Origin: Sporosarcina ureae
GTDB lineage: Bacteria > Bacillota > Bacilli > Bacillales_A > Planococcaceae
NCBI RefSeq assembly: GCF_029267015.1
Contig: NZ_JARIEA010000070.1
Coordinates: forward strand, 64,269 to 118,242
Reading direction: 5' to 3'
Length of the DNA: 53,974 nt
Shown: positions 1-7,416 of the stretch, piece by piece
Layout: the number at the start of each line of letters is the position of its first letter
Position numbering within the stretch: position 1 is the first letter of the stretch
Notes under the pieces: generated by a model
The model's database searches: none
What the model was told of the DNA's origin: nothing
Seen by the model: only the letters and a program-made list of their open reading frames with translations
Translations under genes and position numbers: made by a program

Positions 1-2
1 AA

Positions 3-458
3 AGAGCGCTCGATACATACATACAAAAAAATCATCAAACGAATGAAACATTCACAGAAAGAGGTTTGGCACTAATAGTCGAACTTTCTGAGTTGGCTAA
101 TGAAACCCGTTGTTTTAAATTCTGGAGCACTAAAGGTCCTTCCGCTAATGACGTCATCTTAGAAGAGTATGTAGATTCTATTCATTTTTTATTATCTTTA
201 GGAATTGAAAAAAACTTTGACGGATTGGAAGAATGGCCTGCAGGGGAAAGTACTGATCAAAACTTGACCCAACTATTCATTCAAACAGGTCGATCCATTT
301 ATACATTCTTGGATTCATTAACATTTGAAGATTATAAAAATATATGGGTGAATTACGGTGCACTTGCGAATACGCTCGGATTTACTGAAGATCAAATTAT
401 TCAAGCTTATATCGATAAAAATGAAGAGAACTATGCTCGCCAAAGAAGCGGATACTAA
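3..458 (+). CDS. All-alpha dUTP diphosphatase (dUTPase_2 family), 5' end cut by window edge
   Basis: Hydrolyses dUTP to dUMP, keeping uracil out of DNA and supplying dUMP for thymidylate synthesis. The frame stays open to the first base of the window, so the gene starts upstream; 151 residues are visible. The TTG at 66 is internal, because family-like sequence continues before it. The MazG-like metal site is clear: a VELSELANE stretch (E-x-x-E) followed by RCFKFWS and then EEYVDS (E-x-x-D), the four-helix Mg-binding pattern of the dimeric dUTPase/MazG superfamily. This differs from the trimeric beta-barrel dUTPase. I see no terminator straight after the stop; the next gene has its own promoter. 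Family assignment is confident; the exact substrate is inferred from the family. Confidence 0.85.
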   Translation, partial: RALDTYIQKNHQTNETFTERGLALIVELSELANETRCFKFWSTKGPSANDVILEEYVDSIHFLLSLGIEKNFDGLEEWPAGESTDQNLTQLFIQTGRSIYTFLDSLTFEDYKNIWVNYGALANTLGFTEDQIIQAYIDKNEENYARQRSGY

Positions 459-517
459 GCGGTAACAGTAGGCTTGTCACAAATTAAGCTATAAAAGACA
501 TTTCATATAAAAATAAA

Positions 518-547
518 TTGACAAAGAGACTGTTTTGATAATAAAAT
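518..547 (+). promoter_or_regulatory. Sigma-A-like promoter for the XRE regulator
   Basis: TTGACA at 518-523 matches the -35 consensus. TAAAAT at 542-547 follows after an 18-base spacer as the -10 box. The start codon of the regulator gene lies 34 bases further on. Confidence 0.6.
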
Positions 548-580
548 TAATACAACATAGGTCATACAGGGGGTATTTCG

Positions 581-1069
581 TTGAACGAATGGAGTAAAGA
601 TGATTTTGGATTGCGTTTAAAGGCACTGAGAGAACGTCGTGGACTGTCAATGATGGCATTTGGCGCGGCTATTGGTACATCAGCCAGCCGAATTAAAGAT
701 TGGGAGCGCGGTAAAAATGCTCCATCTGCTGCATGGATTGCTAAAATTTCAGAGCGTTTCTCTGTTTCTACGGATGAACTGATCATGGGCGAGGTGACTT
801 TTACGCCGTATATCAAAACGACAGGTAATACAGTAGAATCACTCTATGATCGCCTTCGTGAAACGATGAATGTCGAAACCTCAGGCAAGTGGCCAACAGA
901 GACGGACGAGCTATATGCAGAAATTGACGCAGTGAACAAAGAGAAGTATCGCAGCGGTAAAGGACGTCGCTCAGCTGAAAAAGAGCTAATGGAGCTGGCT
1001 ATCCGTCTTCCTAAGAAGGATGTACTAGAACTACTCGAGCTTGCTAAATATAAAAGACGTACGCTATAA
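581..1069 (+). CDS. XRE-family helix-turn-helix transcriptional regulator
   Basis: A predicted cytoplasmic DNA-binding protein of 162 residues. Residues about 8-65 form an HTH_3/XRE domain (LRERRGLSMMAFG, then ASRIKDWERGK, the recognition-helix region). Residues about 70-162 are a charged helical tail with no domain I recognise; it could be for dimerisation or ligand sensing. The start is TTG behind a GGGGG ribosome-binding site; no ATG fits better. A clear promoter lies upstream and the stop codon touches the left arm of a terminator that is now split by an insertion sequence, so the gene is monocistronic. Its target is unknown; no phage or toxin partner is next to it. Confidence 0.8.
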   Translation: MNEWSKDDFGLRLKALRERRGLSMMAFGAAIGTSASRIKDWERGKNAPSAAWIAKISERFSVSTDELIMGEVTFTPYIKTTGNTVESLYDRLRETMNVETSGKWPTETDELYAEIDAVNKEKYRSGKGRRSAEKELMELAIRLPKKDVLELLELAKYKRRTL

Positions 1070-1084
1070 AAATAACCCTAGAAG
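1068..1084 (+). terminator. Left arm of a terminator split by the IS element
   Basis: AAAAATAACCCTAGAAG here is the exact reverse complement of 2584-2600. Without the 1488-bp insertion and one AGT copy, the two arms would enclose an 8-base loop (TTAGTATG) and end in a T-run: a 17-bp intrinsic terminator for the XRE gene. Confidence 0.85.
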
Positions 1085-1096
1085 TTAGTTGAACTG

Positions 1097-1147
1097 AACC
1101 CCAAATGGTAGACACTTTAAAAAAAGTGTCTCCTTTTGGGGTTTTTT
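1097..1147 (+). terminator. Terminator-like hairpin inside the IS left end
   Basis: The outer stem AACCCCAAA / TTTGGGGTT encloses an inner stem GACACTTT (1111-1118) / AAAGTGTC (1123-1130), followed by six Ts. It lies between the left inverted repeat and orfA. It probably shields the transposase from read-through transcription, a known strategy of insertion sequences, and may partly replace the terminator that the IS has split. Confidence 0.65.
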
Positions 1148-1201
1148 CTGTCCCATGGACTAGGTATACTGAAGTTAACTAGTCAGACGGGAGTGTATGA
1201 G

Positions 1202-1627
1202 ATGAGCAAAATATTGTTTAATGAACACCAGCGCAGCCTGTTAGAGCGAAATCCAAACGTACAATCCGTTTCGGACCGTGCGATTCAATATAAGCCTGAG
1301 TTTAAAATCAAGGCGGTACAGAACTATCAGGACGGGAAAGGCCCTTCTCAAATATTTAGGGAAGCCGGGTTTGATTTGGAAATGATCGGTTCTAAGAAAG
1401 CGAAAAGTTCGTTGAGTCGATGGAAAAAGTCGTTGGACGAACATGGAGAAGCGGGCTTCTTTAAGGAACGACGCGGGAAAGGAAGTACCGGCCGGCCCTC
1501 CACGAAAGAGACCTCACCTGAAGAAAAATTGAAAAAGGCAGAAGCTCGAATCCAATACTTGGAGGCTGAGGTGGAATTGTTAAAAAAGCTAGAGGAACTC
1601 GAAAGGCAGGCGAAGAGAACACATTAA
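1202..1627 (+). CDS. IS3-family transposase OrfA (helix-turn-helix, leucine zipper)
   Basis: The DNA-binding subunit of the transposase, 141 residues from the ATG at 1202, which follows a GGGAG ribosome-binding site; the longer open frame from 1136 starts inside the hairpin and is unlikely. Residues about 35-90 form the HTH that recognises the IS ends (KPEFKIKAVQNYQDGKGPS, then LSRWKKSLDEHG). The C-terminal third is a coiled coil with regularly spaced leucines (EEKLKKAEARIQYLEAEVE). The slippery site for making OrfAB lies 39-45 bases before the stop. OrfA alone usually acts as a regulator or partner of the fusion protein. Confidence 0.9.
   Translation: MSKILFNEHQRSLLERNPNVQSVSDRAIQYKPEFKIKAVQNYQDGKGPSQIFREAGFDLEMIGSKKAKSSLSRWKKSLDEHGEAGFFKERRGKGSTGRPSTKETSPEEKLKKAEARIQYLEAEVELLKKLEELERQAKRTH
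1582..1588 (+). other. Programmed -1 ribosomal frameshift site (A AAA AAG)
   Basis: The heptamer sits exactly in phase with orfA codons (AAA 1583-1585, AAG 1586-1588). Slipping back one base enters an open frame that runs without a stop into orfB. This is the classic IS3-family signal for OrfAB. I could not identify a convincing stimulatory hairpin downstream by eye. Confidence 0.85.
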
Positions 1628-2529
1628 CAGCTGGAGAAAAATATCAAGTGATCAATGAAGTGATTCGAAATCATCAACTCAAGGGGATGACATCCCACCT
1701 CTGCCAGATCGCCAACGTGGCAAGAAGTGGCTATTACGCCTGGATTGCCCGCACAGAAGCGCACGCAGTTCAGGAAGAGGAGGACTATCGGGATTACCTT
1801 CTGCTTAAAAGTATTTACGATGCATTCAACGGAAAAATTGGATACCGTGGACTTTACATGGCTGCGGCAGAATTACTTGAAATCCCGATGAATCACAAAA
1901 AAATCCTACGTCTAATGCGTAAGTACAACTTTTTCGCAAAGATTCGCAGAAAGAATCCGTATCAGCAACTGGCGAAGGCGACGCAGGAACACCGGACAGT
2001 GCCGAACCGTCTAAACCGTCAATTCGAACAAGACGAACCAGAGAAGGTGTTTGTCACAGATATTACGTATCTGAAAATCAAGACTGGCCAGACCGTGTAT
2101 CTCTCTTGCGTAAAAGACGTGGCAACCCGCGAAGTGGTGGCACACGAACTCTCGTGCAGTCTGCGTATGGGGATCGTATTAAGGACCTTACGAAAGCTGG
2201 AAGCCGCACTAGATGGAAATGTCCATCCGGAAGCGATGATTCATTCAGATCAAGGATTCCATTACACGCACCCCGACTATCAGGAACGAGTTGGCAAGAT
2301 GGGACTCGTGCAGTCGATGTCACGAAGAGGCAATTGTTTAGACAACGCGCCGATCGAATCCTTCTTCGGTCACTTTAAAGACGATGTTGATTACAAACAA
2401 GCAGGCAGTTTACTAGAGCTGAAAATCATGGTGGATGAATACATGGAGCATTATAACTGCACACGTAAACAGTGGGATCTAAAAAAGATGACTCCGGCAC
2501 AATACCGAAGTCATCTCATCGCCGCATAA
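1588..2529 (+). CDS. IS3-family transposase OrfB (DDE integrase domain)
   Basis: The catalytic part of the transposase, made mainly as an OrfAB fusion by -1 frameshifting; coordinates mark the frame from the shift site. A GTG at 1648 could start a 293-residue protein but has no good ribosome-binding site. An HTH_21 region comes first (YRDYLLLKSIYDAF, then GYRGLYMAA), then the rve integrase core. The triad is complete: D in FVTDITYLK, D in MIHSDQGFHYTH, and E in NAPIESFFGHFK. The protein is full length for IS150-type elements and has no internal stop or frameshift, so the element is probably active. Confidence 0.9.
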   Translation, partial: ARGTRKAGEENTLTAGEKYQVINEVIRNHQLKGMTSHLCQIANVARSGYYAWIARTEAHAVQEEEDYRDYLLLKSIYDAFNGKIGYRGLYMAAAELLEIPMNHKKILRLMRKYNFFAKIRRKNPYQQLAKATQEHRTVPNRLNRQFEQDEPEKVFVTDITYLKIKTGQTVYLSCVKDVATREVVAHELSCSLRMGIVLRTLRKLEAALDGNVHPEAMIHSDQGFHYTHPDYQERVGKMGLVQSMSRRGNCLDNAPIESFFGHFKDDVDYKQAGSLLELKIMVDEYMEHYNCTRKQWDLKKMTPAQYRSHLIAA

Positions 2530-2583
2530 GAAAAACGGTTCTTTTTATCACCTGTCCACGAAATGGGGCTCAGTTCAAGTATG

Positions 2584-2600
2584 CTTCTAGGGTTATTTTT
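2584..2600 (+). terminator. Right arm of the IS-split terminator
   Basis: CTTCTAGGGTTATTTTT pairs over 17 bases with 1068-1084. The T-run continues at 2601. It is now about 1.5 kb from its partner arm. Confidence 0.85.
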
Positions 2601-2663
2601 TGTATAATCTAAGGCTTACAATCTAAATCAGGTAAGTACAATGAATTAGTTTGACAGTACGAA

Positions 2664-2800
2664 GGGATAGAAGCTCCAGTTGGCGGAAGCTTTCCCATGG
2701 GCCCGCGGCAAGAGCCGTAACGAAGAACAGCGTTTGCGAGTAAAAGCTCAGCGTTAGGAGCACATCTTTGCATGCGCCGCCTACTTCCGCTTCCCATCCT
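2664..2800. repeat. Dispersed repeat, full form: inverted arms plus 59-bp core (copy 1)
   Basis: The left arm (GAAGCTCCAGTTGGCGG, 2670-2686) is an imperfect inverse of the right arm (CCGCCTACTTCCGCTTC, 2777-2793), extended by GGGATAG and CATCCT. Between them lies the core at 2714-2772, which begins GCCGTAACGAAGAAC and ends GCACATCTTTGCA. The same core occurs at 21438-21496 (inverted) and 53781-53839. The same arms occur at 21717-21804 and 53731-53867. It is non-coding and MITE-like in shape; no transposase belongs to it here. Confidence 0.8.
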
Positions 2801-2812
2801 ACGTTGCAAGTG

Positions 2813-2875
2813 TGGGCACTTGGATCACCGCGAGCCCTCTAGGAAAGCGTCCCCTCCGAAGTGCAAATCCCCAAC
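2813..2875. repeat. Partial inverted repeat copy next to copy 1
   Basis: CACCGCGAGCCC, then GGAAAGCGTCC, matches the right half of the short element at 21717-21804. It is bounded by GCACTT and AAGTGC as short inverted ends. The rest of the gap up to 2990 holds only AT-rich DNA leading to the next gene's ribosome-binding site. Confidence 0.6.
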
Positions 2876-3000
2876 CCAACACACCGTCAGCCACACCCTT
2901 AATTCCCAAATAATTAATAATCAAATAGCGTGAAATGTAGGAATATAGAAAGAAATGCGTTATGATAGAATCGTAGATAAACCCAAGGAGGATGAGTTGA

Positions 3001-3984
3001 TTGAAAGCATTCGTTCATGAAAATGGTGAGTTGCACTATACAGATATCGCCGATCCCTCAGCTGGAAATGGTGAAGTAATCGTCGCATTGAAAACAGCAG
3101 GACTCAATCGACGTGATACTGCAATACCCAAACGACGTGGAGACGTCAAAGAACCCTTGGCACTAGGCTCAGACGGCGCAGGCACGATCGAATCAATTGG
3201 AGAAGGTGTAACCGGTTGGAATGTTGGAGATGAAGTCATTATCAATCCATCACTTCGATGGTTTAAAGAAAGCGATGCGCCACCAGCTGAATTTGATATT
3301 CTAGGTATGCCGGATCATGGTACGTTTGCTGAAAAGATTTGCATATCCTCAGAACAGCTAGAGAAAAAGCCATCACATCTTACGTGGAATGAAGCTGCAG
3401 TCATCGCTCTATCAGGGCTTACAGGTTATCGAGCATTGGTGACTAGGGGCCGTATAGAAGAAGGACAAACGGTCTTTATTCCTGGAGCAGGAAGTGGCGT
3501 CGCAACGTTTATGATTCAATTCGCAAAGAAAATGGGAGCGCGTGTCATCGTATCCTCAAGAAACGAAGAAAAACGAAATCATGCTATGAAAATCGGTGCA
3601 GATAGGGCAATTGATACGAACAGCGAATGGCCAGCAGAACTAAAAGAGGAAACAGTGGATCTGGTGATTGAAAGTGTAGGAAGAGCAACATTTAATCGTT
3701 CACTTGAAATTCTTAAAAAAGGTGGTCATATCGTAGTATTCGGTGCAACGACAGAAGACACTGTCGAACTGAATTTACGTGAATTCTTTTATGGTCAGTA
3801 TTCTTTACTAGGCACTACGATGGGAAGTCGTGAAGAATTACGCGAGATGTTGACTTTGATGGAAGAACATCAAATCCATCCTGTAATTGATTCGGTAATT
3901 CCTCTTGAAAAAACAAGTGAGGCATTTACTAAGCTGGACGACAGCGTTCAATTCGGTAAAATCGTTATAGAAATTGCGAAATAA
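3001..3984 (+). CDS. Zinc-type alcohol dehydrogenase-like protein, quinone-oxidoreductase (MDR) family
   Basis: A predicted cytoplasmic NADPH-dependent reductase of the medium-chain dehydrogenase/reductase superfamily, 327 residues, close in plan to Bacillus YogA. The N-terminal GroES-like domain has [15 protein letters not shown] and WNVGDEV. The Rossmann domain has the dinucleotide loop [17 protein letters not shown] at about residues 162-178. The cysteines and histidines that bind catalytic zinc are missing, so it is a zinc-free reductase and the substrate cannot be read from sequence. The start is TTG behind AAGGAGG. The next gene, fhs, begins 34 bases after the stop with no terminator between, so the two are probably co-transcribed. 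Confidence 0.8.
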   Translation: MKAFVHENGELHYTDIADPSAGNGEVIVALKTAGLNRRDTAIPKRRGDVKEPLALGSDGAGTIESIGEGVTGWNVGDEVIINPSLRWFKESDAPPAEFDILGMPDHGTFAEKICISSEQLEKKPSHLTWNEAAVIALSGLTGYRALVTRGRIEEGQTVFIPGAGSGVATFMIQFAKKMGARVIVSSRNEEKRNHAMKIGADRAIDTNSEWPAELKEETVDLVIESVGRATFNRSLEILKKGGHIVVFGATTEDTVELNLREFFYGQYSLLGTTMGSREELREMLTLMEEHQIHPVIDSVIPLEKTSEAFTKLDDSVQFGKIVIEIAK

Positions 3985-4018
3985 ACTATATGATCAGCAT
4001 AGAAAGGCAGTGGAACTA

Positions 4019-5698
4019 GTGACAAAAGAGGTAAAGACACTGACAGATTTGGAAATCGCTTCAAAAGCAACGATGCAACCAATTGAAGACATTGCGGATC
4101 AAGCCGGAATTCCATTGGATGCCCTAGAGTTGTATGGTAAATACAAAGCGAAAATTAATGTAGATCTCATACCTAAACAAACTTCACAAGCCAAGGTAGT
4201 TCTCGTAACTGCTACGAGTCCAACACCGGCTGGAGAAGGAAAATCAACAGTGACGGTTGGACTTGGAGATGCACTTTCACGTTTAGGTAAAAAAACTATG
4301 ATCGCATTACGCGAACCTTCATTGGGCCCTGTAATGGGTGTCAAAGGTGGAGCGACAGGAGGCGGCTTCTCCCAAGTATTACCGATGGAAGATATCAATT
4401 TACACTTTACTGGTGACCTTCATGCCATTACGACGGTAAACAATGCGTTAAGTGCTATGATTGATAACCACTTGCATCAAGGGAATGTGTTAAATATCGA
4501 TCCTCGCCGTATTACTTGGAAACGAGTAATGGATATGAATGACCGTGCACTGCGTCATGTAACGGTTGGTTTAGGTGGACCTTCACAAGGTGTCCCACGT
4601 GAAGATGGCTTCGACATTACAGTAGCATCAGAAATCATGGCAGTCTTCTGTCTAGCGAATAGTTTAAAGGACTTGAAAGAGCGCTTGTCTGATATTGTCA
4701 TCGGCTATACGTATACTAAAGAAGCGGTAACTGTGCGCGATTTAGGAGTTGAGGGTGCGTTAACACTTCTTCTTAAAGATGCGTTCAAACCCAATCTCGT
4801 ACAAACAATCGAAGGTACACCGGCTTTAATTCACGGTGGACCATTTGCGAATATTGCACACGGTTGCAACTCATTGATTGCGACAAATACAGCGCGTAAT
4901 CTAGCGGACTATGTTGTGACAGAAGCAGGATTCGGATCAGATCTAGGTGCAGAGAAATTTATGGATATTAAAGCGCGCGTCGGTAAATTTCAGCCGGATG
5001 CAGTAGTTCTCGTGACGACAATCCGTGCGCTCAAAATGCACGGTGGAGTAGCGAAGCAGGAATTAAAAGCAGAGAATAGTGAAGCGGTAGAAAAAGGGTT
5101 AGTTAATTTGGAGAAGCATATAGAGACGATTCTAGCATTCGGGGTGCAACCCGTAGTAGCGCTCAACCGTTTTGTAGGAGACGCTGACAGCGAATTACAA
5201 AAAGTTCACAAGTGGTGTCAAGACAATGAAGTGAGAATGGCATTAACTGACGTATGGCAAGACGGTGGAGCAGGCGGTGAGGCATTGGCGAAAGAAGTCT
5301 TGAAAGTGATGGATGAGCCAAATAACTTCGCGCCAATTTATGAAGTCGAGCAATCAGTTGAAGAAAAGCTGACAGCAGTTGTGCAAAAAGTATACGGTGG
5401 TATAGGTGTATTATTTACGGATCAAGCAAAGAAAGATTTAGCCGTGATTAAACAAAATGGTTGGGATCTGTTGCCCGTCTGTATGGCGAAGACTCAGTAC
5501 TCGTTTTCTGATGATCCGAAAAAGTTGGGACGACCAACAAACTTTTCGATTACAGTACGCAGTATCTTACCGAAACTAGGTGCGGGTTTCTTAGTTTGTC
5601 TAACAGGCGATATTATGACAATGCCTGGCTTACCCAAAAAACCAGCAGCACTGAATATGGATGTAGATTCGGACGGTAATGCTAAAGGCTTAATGTGA
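4019..5698 (+). CDS. fhs: Formate-tetrahydrofolate ligase
   Basis: Joins formate to tetrahydrofolate using ATP, giving 10-formyl-THF for purine and initiator fMet-tRNA synthesis. The P-loop is [14 protein letters not shown] (about residues 65-78), and the family segment [15 protein letters not shown] follows. The length of 559 residues is normal. The GTG at 4019 is chosen: it has GAAAGG upstream at good spacing and gives an N-terminus ([14 protein letters not shown]) like Bacillus Fhs, whereas the longer frame from 3974 overlaps the gene before. A strong terminator follows. It is probably co-transcribed with the preceding oxidoreductase; no other folate gene is nearby. Confidence 0.95.
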   Translation: MTKEVKTLTDLEIASKATMQPIEDIADQAGIPLDALELYGKYKAKINVDLIPKQTSQAKVVLVTATSPTPAGEGKSTVTVGLGDALSRLGKKTMIALREPSLGPVMGVKGGATGGGFSQVLPMEDINLHFTGDLHAITTVNNALSAMIDNHLHQGNVLNIDPRRITWKRVMDMNDRALRHVTVGLGGPSQGVPREDGFDITVASEIMAVFCLANSLKDLKERLSDIVIGYTYTKEAVTVRDLGVEGALTLLLKDAFKPNLVQTIEGTPALIHGGPFANIAHGCNSLIATNTARNLADYVVTEAGFGSDLGAEKFMDIKARVGKFQPDAVVLVTTIRALKMHGGVAKQELKAENSEAVEKGLVNLEKHIETILAFGVQPVVALNRFVGDADSELQKVHKWCQDNEVRMALTDVWQDGGAGGEALAKEVLKVMDEPNNFAPIYEVEQSVEEKLTAVVQKVYGGIGVLFTDQAKKDLAVIKQNGWDLLPVCMAKTQYSFSDDPKKLGRPTNFSITVRSILPKLGAGFLVCLTGDIMTMPGLPKKPAALNMDVDSDGNAKGLM

Positions 5699-5720
5699 TG
5701 TATTTATAAAGTGATGACAA

Positions 5721-5751
5721 AAAACAAAGAGTTTCAGCTCTTTGTTTTTTT
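5721..5751 (+). terminator. Intrinsic terminator after fhs
   Basis: AAAACAAAGAG and CTCTTTGTTTT form an 11-bp stem with a TTTCAG loop, followed by a T-run. Confidence 0.9.
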
Positions 5752-5872
5752 GTTGAAAAAAGTCATATGAAAAAGTAAAAAATACCTTTAAAAGAGGTTC
5801 CATTGAACTACTGTTATGCTATACTATTCTTTGACGTTTTGAACAGATGCTGAGGAGAAGAGGTGCCATGTA

Positions 5873-7354
5873 GTGAATAAAAGCTTTCGTATGAAGTTAA
5901 CAGGCATCCTCATTTCGTTTACTTTGCTGTTGTCTTTGGTTATTATCGTGACAGATTATATTCGATTGAAAAAGAATGTGGAAACCAGTTTGGAAACGCA
6001 AATTCAAATGGTAGAAGATGAAATCATTACAAGTCTTGTAACTATTGATAAAGTATATAATGTTTTAGACGTAGAACGAGAGAGGGATATGAGAGAGTAT
6101 TCCCAAGACCTACTTGAATTGTATGAAAAGCAACCTGATTTTTCAACATGGAATTATGAAGCATTGAAAAAGAAGATGGGTATGGATATCTTTATCATTG
6201 ATCAAAACAATGTAGTGATTGAAAGTAGTTATAAACCGGATATAGGATTGGATTTTAATATATGTTGTTCGAAATTCAGTTCGCTTTTATCTGAGCGTAG
6301 AAAACTAGGAGTATTCGCGCATGATGCGCTCGATGTTCAACAGAACACAGGTGGATTTAAAAAGTTTAGTTATATGCCGACTCCTGATCAGAATTATATA
6401 ATTGAATTGGGATATCTATTGGAAGATAAATTTGTGTTTAAAGAATTTAACTTTCTAGATACGATGCACAGATTAGAAAATGAAAATGACCAGATAAAGT
6501 CCATCAATCTATACAACTACTTAGGTCTATTACTTGGGGATCGAGCGGTCGGTAAGGAAAAGATGATCAACCCTTCAAGAAAACCAATTTTTACAGCTGC
6601 TTATAAAAATTTTAAAAAAGAAGAGATAACAGTAAAAGAGAACGGTCAAACTATAACCTATCGATATATACCCTATAAAGCAGATACAGTGCCTGGACTT
6701 TCTACGAACCGTGTAGTAGAAATTGCGTACTATGATGTACCATTTTCTAGCGTGCTGACATCCTATCGTAATCAGTTTCTATTTCAGACTGCTTTCATTG
6801 CGTTTACTACTATAGTCATGTCGATTATTCTTGCAAGAATGATTGCAAGACCTGTCCATTTGGCATTCCATGATGCGCTTACGGGATTAAAAAACCGTGC
6901 TGCTTTTGACGATACGGCAGTAGAGTGGCTTCGCCAGAAAAAAGGTCCGCTACAGTTTATGATTATTGATTTAGATAACTTTAAATCTGTAAACGACATA
7001 TTAGGACATGGAGAAGGCGATAAATTATTGGTGCAAGCCGCGAATATTATCGATAAAGAAAGTGGAAAAGATCATTTGGCTGCCCGAATTGGCGGCGATG
7101 AATTTGTCGTGTTGTTTTCACGCATGTCTGATGAACACGTCATAGAGCGTGCAAATAATATGCTAGAAGCGATGAGAGAGTCATTTAGCTATTTGGAAAC
7201 AGAAGGCATTGAATTATCTATCAGTATTGGGATTGCTGTGGCGATGAAAAAAGATACCATTCAAACACTATATCGTAAAGCCGATTTGGCATTGTATCAA
7301 TCGAAGAAAAAGGGTAAAGATCAATATTCCTTATATAACTCGAATGAATTATAA
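5873..7354 (+). CDS. Membrane-bound diguanylate cyclase (GGDEF)
   Basis: Predicted to make cyclic di-GMP from two GTP at the membrane in answer to an outside signal. Residues about 8-27 and 303-325 are membrane helices. The roughly 270 residues between them form an extracellular sensor of the Cache type by layout, though I cannot name the ligand. The cyclase domain starts with DALTGLKN near residue 334, has DLDNFKSVND, and the intact catalytic GGDEF at 407-411. The four residues where the inhibitory RxxD site should be read GKDH, so product inhibition through the I-site is not expected. There is no EAL domain. The start is GTG after GAGG. Monocistronic, with a terminator shared with the next, convergent gene. 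Confidence 0.9.
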   Translation: MNKSFRMKLTGILISFTLLLSLVIIVTDYIRLKKNVETSLETQIQMVEDEIITSLVTIDKVYNVLDVERERDMREYSQDLLELYEKQPDFSTWNYEALKKKMGMDIFIIDQNNVVIESSYKPDIGLDFNICCSKFSSLLSERRKLGVFAHDALDVQQNTGGFKKFSYMPTPDQNYIIELGYLLEDKFVFKEFNFLDTMHRLENENDQIKSINLYNYLGLLLGDRAVGKEKMINPSRKPIFTAAYKNFKKEEITVKENGQTITYRYIPYKADTVPGLSTNRVVEIAYYDVPFSSVLTSYRNQFLFQTAFIAFTTIVMSIILARMIARPVHLAFHDALTGLKNRAAFDDTAVEWLRQKKGPLQFMIIDLDNFKSVNDILGHGEGDKLLVQAANIIDKESGKDHLAARIGGDEFVVLFSRMSDEHVIERANNMLEAMRESFSYLETEGIELSISIGIAVAMKKDTIQTLYRKADLALYQSKKKGKDQYSLYNSNEL

Positions 7355-7405
7355 AAAGAGGATGTACAGACGTCATGATTATGACATTCTGTTACATCCT
7401 CTTTT
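7354..7405. terminator. Bidirectional terminator between converging genes
   Basis: AAAGAGGATGTA (7355-7366) pairs with TACATCCTCTTT (7393-7404), with an inner stem GTCAT/ATGAC. T-runs on both sides serve the cyclase gene and the peptidase gene. Confidence 0.88.
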
Positions 7406-7416
7406 ATGTTCTTGAA

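Larger units (their letters stand above)
1090..2577 (+). mobile_element. IS3-family (IS150-like) insertion sequence, apparently intact
   Basis: The element is 1488 bp. Ends are imperfect inverted repeats: TGAACTGAACCCCA at the left, and at the right end, read inwards, TGAACTGAGCCCCA. Both flanks carry AGT (1087-1089 and 2578-2580), a 3-bp target duplication typical of IS3 elements. It holds orfA and orfB in the usual -1 frame relation with a slippery heptamer, and a complete DDE triad, so nothing visible prevents transposition. The insertion point is the loop of the terminator that ends the XRE gene. Just inside the left end is a terminator-like hairpin (1097-1147) that would block transcription entering from outside. 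Confidence 0.92.

Noticed and set aside
581..1069. XRE regulator as an antitoxin or phage repressor
   Set aside because: No toxin, integrase or phage gene is next to it, and it has its own promoter and terminator. The only mobile gene nearby is the IS, which inserted later.
2609..2809. Open frame of 66 codons on the minus strand in the repeat region
   Set aside because: It lies fully within the dispersed repeat, whose other copies do not keep the frame.
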